Source: an uncultured Atopobiaceae bacterium
Lineage (GTDB): Bacteria; Actinomycetota; Coriobacteriia; Coriobacteriales; Atopobiaceae
DNA length: 11,233 nt
Direction of reading: 5' to 3'
Assembly: GCA_944321005.1 (NCBI GenBank)
Contig: CALUJT010000047.1
Location: 1-11,233 of the forward strand
Shown here: positions 6,965 to 11,233 of the stretch, piece after piece
How positions within the stretch are numbered: the stretch's first letter is position 1
How the letters are laid out: each line of letters starts with the position of its first letter
Notes under the pieces: generated by a model
The model's input: only the letters and a program-made list of their open reading frames with translations
Database searches by the model: none
Told to the model about the DNA's origin: nothing
Program-made: the position numbers and the translations under genes

Positions 6965-8719
6965 CTAGGCCCCCAGGCCGCCGTCCGTGAACTGCATCTC
7001 GTAGTAGCGCGCGTACGTGCCGCCGCGCGCGAGCAGCTCGTCGTGCGTGCCGCGCTCGGAGACGCGCCCGCGCTCCATAGTGACAATTTCGTCAGCGTTC
7101 TTGATGGTGGAGAGCCTGTGCGCGATCACGAGCGTGGTGCGCCCGCGGGCGAGCTCGGCCAGGGACTCCTGGACCGCCTGCTCGGACTCGTTGTCCAGGG
7201 CCGAGGTGGCCTCGTCAAAGATGAGGATGGGCGGGTTCTTGAGAAAGACGCGCGCGATGGCCACGCGCTGCTTCTGGCCGCCGGAGAGGTGGCTGCCTCG
7301 CTCGCCCACCTCGGTCTCGTAGCCCTCGGGCAGGCTCTCCACAAAGTCCGCGATGTTGGCGCGGCGCGCCGCCTCGCGAATCTCGTCCATCGTGGCGTCC
7401 GGGCTGCCGTAGGCGATGTTCTCCGCGATGGTGCCGTCAAAGAGGTAGACGTCCTGCTGCACCAGGCCAATGGCCTCGCGCAGGCTCCGCTGCGTGACCG
7501 AGCGCACGTCCTGCCCGTCAATGGTGATGGAGCCGGAGTCAACGTCGTAGAAGCGCGGGAGCAGGGAGCACGTGGTGGACTTGCCGCCGCCGGAGGGGCC
7601 CACGAGCGCGATGGTCTCCCCGGGCGCGATGTCCAGTGTGAGGCCGCCGATGACCTCGTCCTCCGCGGTGCCGTCCGCGGCCTTGTATGCAAAGTGCACG
7701 TCACGGTAGCTGATGGCGCCCTCGGTCACGCGAATGGGCCTGGCGTCCGGCGCGTCCTGGATGTCCGGCAGGGTGTCCAACACCTCGCAGAAGCGGCGGA
7801 AGCCCGCGATGGCCTTCTGGAAGGTCTCCGTGAAGTCCAGGATGGACGTGATGGGCGCGGTGAAGAGCGAGATGTAGAGCGCGTAGGTGGCAAGGTCGAT
7901 GGCCTGCATCTGCCCCTGCGCGATGAGCCAGCCGCCAAAGACCACCACGGCCGTGTTGAGCGCCCCCATCATGACGGCTATGGCCGCCTGGTAGCGCCCC
8001 ATGGCGCGGTACATGCGCGTCTTGGAGTCGAGGTAGGCGTTGTTGGAACGGCGGAACTTCGCGCGCTCCACGTCCTCGGCCGCAAAGCTCTTGACCACGC
8101 GCACGCCGGCAAGCGAGTCCTCCAGGCGGCTGTTCACGCCGGAGATGCGCACGCGGTTCTCCGTGTACACCTCGCGCATGCGCATGTTGGCGTAGATGTT
8201 GTAGAGCACGAGGAGCACCGCTATGAGCGCGAGCACGCCCGTGAGCGGCAGGTTGATCGTGGAGAGGATGATGAACGAGCCCGTGACCTCCACGATGCCA
8301 ATGAGGACGAACTCGGGCCCGTGGTGCGCGGCCTCGGAGATGTCAAAGAGGTCGGAGACCAGGCGGCTCATAAGGTCGCCGGACTTGTTGTGGTCGAAGA
8401 AGTTGAAACTCATGCGCTCGTAGGCGTCAAAGAGGTCCTCGCGCATGCGGCTCTCCATGCGGGCGCCCATCACGTGGCCCCAGAAGATCACGAAGTAGCG
8501 GCACGCGAAGCGCAGCGCGTACATGCACACCAGGCCCACGGCCAGATACGCCAGCACACCCATGATGGCGTCCGAGCCCTGGGTGAAGAGGCCGCCCGTG
8601 AGCGAGCGCAGGATCTGCGGGAAGGCGAGGTCGATGCCCGCCACCGTGACGGCGGCGATGATGTCAATCACAAAGAGGTGAAGCTGGCCCTTGTAGTAGC
8701 CGAGGAAGCGGTGGAACAT
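6965..8719 (-). CDS. ABC exporter half-transporter (MsbA/multidrug-type, TMD-NBD fusion)
   Basis: This 584-residue protein has an N-terminal six-helix export domain fused to an ATPase domain, and should act as a dimer pumping a lipid, drug or peptide outward. Hydrophobic segments occur at about 13-35, 52-80, 137-155, 157-178, 245-270 and 277-297. The ATPase shows a probable A-loop Tyr345, Walker A GPSGGGKST (374-382), Q-loop Gln in VQQD (about 421-422), signature LSGGQ (478-482), Walker B ILIFDE (498-503) and H-loop His534. All key residues are present, and the length is normal for half-size exporters (about 570-600). The start ATG 8717-8719 has GGAG 9 nt upstream. No partner half-transporter is adjacent, so a homodimer is likely. 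Its leader contains a REP-like unit, and farther upstream lies the duplicated operator at 8869-8979. The substrate cannot be read from the sequence. Confidence 0.95.
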   Translation of the reverse strand: MFHRFLGYYKGQLHLFVIDIIAAVTVAGIDLAFPQILRSLTGGLFTQGSDAIMGVLAYLAVGLVCMYALRFACRYFVIFWGHVMGARMESRMREDLFDAYERMSFNFFDHNKSGDLMSRLVSDLFDISEAAHHGPEFVLIGIVEVTGSFIILSTINLPLTGVLALIAVLLVLYNIYANMRMREVYTENRVRISGVNSRLEDSLAGVRVVKSFAAEDVERAKFRRSNNAYLDSKTRMYRAMGRYQAAIAVMMGALNTAVVVFGGWLIAQGQMQAIDLATYALYISLFTAPITSILDFTETFQKAIAGFRRFCEVLDTLPDIQDAPDARPIRVTEGAISYRDVHFAYKAADGTAEDEVIGGLTLDIAPGETIALVGPSGGGKSTTCSLLPRFYDVDSGSITIDGQDVRSVTQRSLREAIGLVQQDVYLFDGTIAENIAYGSPDATMDEIREAARRANIADFVESLPEGYETEVGERGSHLSGGQKQRVAIARVFLKNPPILIFDEATSALDNESEQAVQESLAELARGRTTLVIAHRLSTIKNADEIVTMERGRVSERGTHDELLARGGTYARYYEMQFTDGGLGA

Positions 8720-8736
8720 GTGGCGAAACTCCGTTA

Positions 8737-8763
8737 TGACAAAGGGGACAGGGTATTCTGTCA
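8737..8763. repeat. REP-like 27-nt repeat, copy 2 (ABC gene leader)
   Basis: TGACAAAGGGGACAGGG followed by TATTCTGTCA. The ends TGACA and TGTCA can pair. It matches the unit at 2618-2644 at 22 of 27 positions. It sits 18 bp before the ABC start codon and overlaps the region where a promoter or leader would lie. Confidence 0.6.
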
Positions 8764-8868
8764 GGTTTTTCAGCGGGAACTAGGGTAGCACCCGCCGGGC
8801 CGCGTAGGTGTCGAGAAGAGCGCCGGCGCCCCGGCGAGAATGCGCCCCGGCGGCCCCTCATCGTGCGC

Positions 8869-8979
8869 GATAACTAAGTGATAAGTAGAAGGCAAGTAAG
8901 AACCGGCGGGAAAGTGCAGGTAGAGAGGTTGCCGGTTCCACGGAAGGGGTCGTTTTGTTCCTGAGTGATAAGTAGAATG
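8869..8979. repeat. 111-bp direct repeat, downstream copy (A)
   Basis: Identical in length to 10490-10600 and equal at 106 of 111 positions, in the same orientation. It begins 10 bp after the stop of the AlbA_2-type gene, in gene direction. It holds 11-bp units at 8868-8878, 8879-8889 and 8890-8900 and an isolated TGATAAGTAGA at 8966-8976. The promoter-like pair is TTGCCT (8890-8895) and TATCGC (8867-8872) on the minus strand, 17 bp apart, so the -10 is worse than in copy B. Only this copy has GAACCGGC (8900-8907) and GCCGGTTC (8931-8938), which can pair and might help end the upstream transcript. Confidence 0.9.
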
Positions 8980-8988
8980 GTCCCGCTC

Positions 8989-10455
8989 CTATGCCCATGC
9001 GGGAACATAACGTCGGTACCGTGCGCCGGCCTCGCCATCCTCCTCCTTTATGAGTCCGGCGTCGCAGCACTCCCTCAAAAGCCGCGAAATTGCGACCATG
9101 TTCTTCTTATCAGACGGAAGACCGAACCTCTCGCGGAGGCTGCTATTATTCGCCGCCTCGCTCTGGGCGTACATAAGGCACGCATGCCAATAAGCCGCAT
9201 CCATTCTCTCGCGGCGCGTCATCCGCTCGTAGCCGCTTCCTGAATAGAGGGTGACCTTGGTTCCCGTTTCCTCGCTACTTTCGATACATGGTGCCATCAT
9301 GTGTGCTTCTTCACACGCGGCAACCACGCGATCCCAGCCCGTTCCACCCTCCTCGCAAAGATCCATCTGCCTTAGCAGGCCGACGAGGCGATTGTTTCGA
9401 GTCTTGGGAAATGCATTGAGGACCTTGTTGAGCGGGATGAGGCTCGCCCCCGGATTCGAGAACTCAATTCTGTTCTGATAGATAGCAACAAGCGGTCCAG
9501 AGTTCGTAATGGTCAGGTCTTGATGTATCACCGCATTTGCAAGCAGCTCACGAACCGCACTCCTCGGGTACTCATACACAACTCTCCGGAATGCCCCGAC
9601 CTGCTCATCACGCGCAGAGATGCTAGACATGATATGCGCCTCGGCCTTAGGCAGAGCCAGAGCATACCCCTCGTTAAACTCCTGGTCATCAACGATATCG
9701 ATGCTCCCCTTTCCTTGAAAGCGGACCACGCGCAGAACCCGTTTTCTCAAACCAGGGAAGTCCCTAAGCCGGCGGGATATCAACAGGGCCCCGAGGTTTG
9801 TTATGGAGAATCTGCCGTTGTCCTGTTTGCGGACTATATCCTGCTCAGCAAGAAACGGGACGGCAGCCTGGTACGACATGGGGAAGCGCGCACCCATCAA
9901 ATCAAAGAAGGCCTCGGCATCCAAGAGGTCAGACAGGTCGTCCATCTCGAGGTCAGACAGCGCCAGACGCTCCTCAAAGTCCGAGCGCTGCAGACGACGC
10001 CAGAGCTCGGCTTCCCTGCTAGACCCGGGCACCAGCTCTGTCGTGCTGCTCCCAACGCGAATGTAAGCACGCTTTTCAAAGTAAACGGGCTGGCCGACTG
10101 CCGGACGTATTATCGCAACAACAAAATGCAGGCCGTCATGCTCGATCGTATGGAAGTCATAGTTTGCATTTGGGGACAGCATTCGCTTGAGCCAGATCTG
10201 AAGATCTTGGTTGCCCTTGGCCTTATGGGCAAGCGGGCTGAACTTTGTGCCCACCAAAGCATGCGTGTCGTCCGCTACGCCCCAAAGCTTATAGGCAGCC
10301 TCACGCCCATGATAGGCGGCGGAATTGGCTAGAGCAGAGATGTCTTTGCCTATCCTCTCGCGGTCATTGTTCGACTCCTTGAACTCAATCCACTCCGTCT
10401 CGTCGGGATAGCCGACAAGCTGATACAGGAGTTCCATCGGGTCTGCCTCGGCCAT
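8989..10455 (-). CDS. AlbA_2 (Schlafen-type) / GHKL-ATPase-like putative transcriptional regulator
   Basis: This 488-residue protein starts with an AlbA_2/Schlafen-type nucleic-acid-binding domain (about 15-145; EWIEFKES at 21-28, then IGKDISALANSAA). The central and C-terminal part fits the ATP-binding family often called divergent AAA_4/HATPase_c_4: RELLANAVIHQD (302-313), NRIEFSNPG (328-336) and EEGGTGWDRV (368-377). The last about 60 residues look like a winged helix (RERFGLPSDKKNMVAISRLL, then DAGLIKEEDG). Family members are annotated as ATP-binding or RNA-binding regulators; their true role is mostly unknown, and some lie in defence or mobile regions. The start ATG 10453-10455 has GGGGGAGGAG directly upstream; ATG 10435-10437 is an alternative. 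The gene is visibly poorer in G+C than its neighbours and is enclosed by 111-bp direct repeats, which suggests transfer. A promoter made of tandem 11-bp units lies just before it, which suggests self-control (inference). Confidence 0.85.
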   Translation of the reverse strand: MAEADPMELLYQLVGYPDETEWIEFKESNNDRERIGKDISALANSAAYHGREAAYKLWGVADDTHALVGTKFSPLAHKAKGNQDLQIWLKRMLSPNANYDFHTIEHDGLHFVVAIIRPAVGQPVYFEKRAYIRVGSSTTELVPGSSREAELWRRLQRSDFEERLALSDLEMDDLSDLLDAEAFFDLMGARFPMSYQAAVPFLAEQDIVRKQDNGRFSITNLGALLISRRLRDFPGLRKRVLRVVRFQGKGSIDIVDDQEFNEGYALALPKAEAHIMSSISARDEQVGAFRRVVYEYPRSAVRELLANAVIHQDLTITNSGPLVAIYQNRIEFSNPGASLIPLNKVLNAFPKTRNNRLVGLLRQMDLCEEGGTGWDRVVAACEEAHMMAPCIESSEETGTKVTLYSGSGYERMTRRERMDAAYWHACLMYAQSEAANNSSLRERFGLPSDKKNMVAISRLLRECCDAGLIKEEDGEAGARYRRYVPAWA

Positions 10456-10477
10456 AACTCCTCCCCCATATCCGCAA

Positions 10478-10521
10478 TGATAAGTAGATGATAACTAAGT
10501 GATAAGTAGAAGGCAAGTAAG
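10478..10521 (-). promoter_or_regulatory. Promoter and four-unit 11-bp iteron operator of the AlbA_2-type gene
   Basis: On the minus strand, TTGCCT (10511-10516) and TATCAT (10488-10493) are 17 bp apart, a good sigma-70-type promoter with a start near 10481 and a leader of about 25 nt. On the plus strand the same span divides exactly into four 11-bp units: TGATAAGTAGA (10478), TGATAACTAAG (10489), TGATAAGTAGA (10500) and AGGCAAGTAAG (10511). The units therefore cover the whole promoter on one helical face. Another TGATAAGTAGA lies at 10587-10597. This layout fits a repressor operator, most simply for the gene's own product. Confidence 0.65.
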
Positions 10522-10600
10522 AAGAGGCGGAAAAGCGCAGGTAGAGAGGTTGCCGGTTCCACGGAAGGGGTCATTTTGTTCCTGAGTGATAAGTAGAATG
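10490..10600. repeat. 111-bp direct repeat, upstream copy (B)
   Basis: Matches 8869-8979 at 106 of 111 positions with no gaps. It differs at a CC/GA pair, a G/A, a T/C and a G/A. It holds the promoter and three of the four tandem 11-bp units, plus the distal unit 10587-10597. Recombination between the copies would remove 1621 bp containing the whole AlbA_2-type gene. Confidence 0.9.
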
Positions 10601-10601
10601 T

Positions 10602-10620
10602 GCTCTTCCGCGAGAAGAGC
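10602..10620. terminator. Small hairpin between the right-end fragment and the repeat module
   Basis: GCTCTTC (10602-10608) pairs with GAAGAGC (10614-10620) around a 5-nt loop. It lies 36 bp after the stop of the regulator fragment in gene direction and next to repeat B. There is no T-tract, so terminator function is uncertain. Confidence 0.35.
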
Positions 10621-10656
10621 CACGGCGCGGAAACGCCTCCGGCGCCTACCCTATTA

Positions 10657-10812
10657 CTACTTCGTACGGACGAGGTGGTAGGCGTTGGCGAGCTGCGCCT
10701 TGGTGCAGGGTTCCCCCTCGTGCTCGGCAACGTAGAACATGATCTGACGCTCCGTCGGGGTCAGACGCTTGTTGGAGCGGATGGCGTGACATCGCCCTTC
10801 CCTGTCACTGCC
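10657..10812 (-). pseudogene. Fragment of a winged-helix regulator, no start codon
   Basis: The minus frame encodes 51 residues that look like real protein: RLTPTERQIMFYVAEHEGE, then PCTKAQLANAYHLVRTK, then a stop at 10657-10659. The first part resembles the first helices of a winged-helix regulator. The ending resembles the tail of such proteins, so the middle (recognition helix and wing) seems deleted. No ATG, GTG or TTG opens this frame after the TGA at 10813-10815. The frame is the same as that of the sortase-like gene before it, separated only by that stop. It may be a deletion remnant, possibly linked to arrival of the neighbouring module. Small size keeps confidence low. Confidence 0.4.
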
Positions 10813-11233
10813 TCACTCCGTTTCCGTGTGCGCCAGCGCGCACCGCACCACGAGGCGGGCCTTCCCGCCGGAGCCGACGACGCAGAGCGTGAGCCCCTCC
10901 GCGGCCTCGTCGCCAACCGCGCGGGTGATCTCCGTGGGCCGGAGGGTCTCCACGCCGTCGACCACGTACGCGAAGTCGTTGCCCAGCATGTCGCTCAGCA
11001 CCACCTCCTCGCCCCCGGCAAGGCCGGAGAGCGGCCCCAGCTGCGAGCCCCCGTCCCCACCAACGACCACGAGGCTGTTGCCGTAGGCGGTGCCGGAGTA
11101 CCTGCACGGGGCTACGCCCAGCTCGGCGTCGTCCCACGTTGCCGAGACGGGAAGCTCCAGCCCCAGGGACTCGATCCGCAGCACGCCCAGATACTCCCCG
11201 GCGTGAACCTCGACGCAAGGCATGTCCGCCGCG
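10813..11233 (-). CDS. Sortase-fold protein without the catalytic His and Cys; 5' end open
   Basis: The frame is open to the window edge. The first visible ATG (11221-11223) would give 136 residues, but a real sortase would have a membrane anchor before this, so the start is probably outside. Numbering from that ATG, the sortase pattern is clear: YLGVLRIESLGLELPV (11-26), APCRYSGTAYGN (38-49), VVVGG (52-56), LSGLAGGEEVVLSD (65-78), FAYVVDGVETLRPTE (84-98) and LTLCVVGSGGKARLVVR (111-127). Where sortases have GH, this protein has Gly55-Gly56. Where they have TLxTC, it has TLCVV, so the fifth position is Val116. Arg123 is kept. It may be a non-catalytic relative with a binding role, or a decaying gene; the intact frame favours the former. 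A Cys at the third motif position (Cys114) also occurs in the class B sortase at 962-2059. Confidence 0.75.
   Translation of the reverse strand, partial: AADMPCVEVHAGEYLGVLRIESLGLELPVSATWDDAELGVAPCRYSGTAYGNSLVVVGGDGGSQLGPLSGLAGGEEVVLSDMLGNDFAYVVDGVETLRPTEITRAVGDEAAEGLTLCVVGSGGKARLVVRCALAHTETE

Noticed and set aside
6749..8788. 679-codon plus-strand frame opposite the ABC exporter
   Set aside because: The minus strand has all ABC motifs; the plus frame is His/Val/Arg-rich with no motifs and begins in the repeat arm.
8869..10600. Coding of the 111-bp repeats (shared peptide with FYLSL strings)
   Set aside because: The differences between copies change amino acids freely and the frames lack ribosome sites; promoter and iteron content explains the conservation better.

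Overview
The window is GC-rich, actinobacterial-looking DNA. My best guess is a member of the Coriobacteriia (Olsenella/Atopobium-like). The reasons are the base composition, a class B sortase beside purine genes, zinc-ribbon/DUF6273 membrane proteins and the general gene style. This is inference from pattern recognition; no search was possible.

Layout. Positions 1-2540 hold a tight minus-strand operon, purE - class B sortase - purF. The gaps are 19 and 20 bp, and purF runs off the left edge. The divergent region 2541-2729 carries a TATACT box for purE and short REP-like repeats. Position 2730-3614 is a plus-strand pyridoxamine/pyridoxal kinase, followed by a perfect 14-bp-stem hairpin that probably ends transcription from both sides. 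Positions 3730-5664 and 5772-6569 (minus) encode two single-pass membrane proteins. One is a zinc-ribbon protein with a long acidic linker and a C-terminal DUF6273-like domain. The other is a smaller protein of unknown function. Positions 6570-6964 have no gene but contain a promoter-like box and a 219-bp inverted repeat with 66-nt arms, just downstream of an ABC exporter half-transporter (6965-8719, minus).

Positions 8869-10600 form an unusual module. A gene of visibly lower GC (8989-10455, minus) encodes an AlbA_2/Schlafen-type plus GHKL-ATPase-like putative regulator. It is flanked by two 111-bp direct repeats that are 106/111 identical. The upstream copy holds the gene's promoter (TTGCCT - 17 bp - TATCAT), built almost entirely from four tandem 11-bp units of the type TGATAAGTAGA. 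The downstream copy puts a similar promoter/operator, with a degraded -10, in front of the ABC exporter gene.

The right end (10657-11233, minus) holds a sortase-fold protein that appears to lack both the catalytic His and Cys, open at the window edge. After it comes a fragment of a winged-helix regulator with no start codon.

How the genes fit together. purE and purF are purine biosynthesis enzymes, and the sortase is co-transcribed with them by position. The regulator gene, its iteron operator and the duplicated operator before the ABC exporter could form a small regulatory or mobile module. That is the most interesting hypothesis here. The four membrane or surface proteins between 3.7 and 8.7 kb share a strand but probably have separate promoters.
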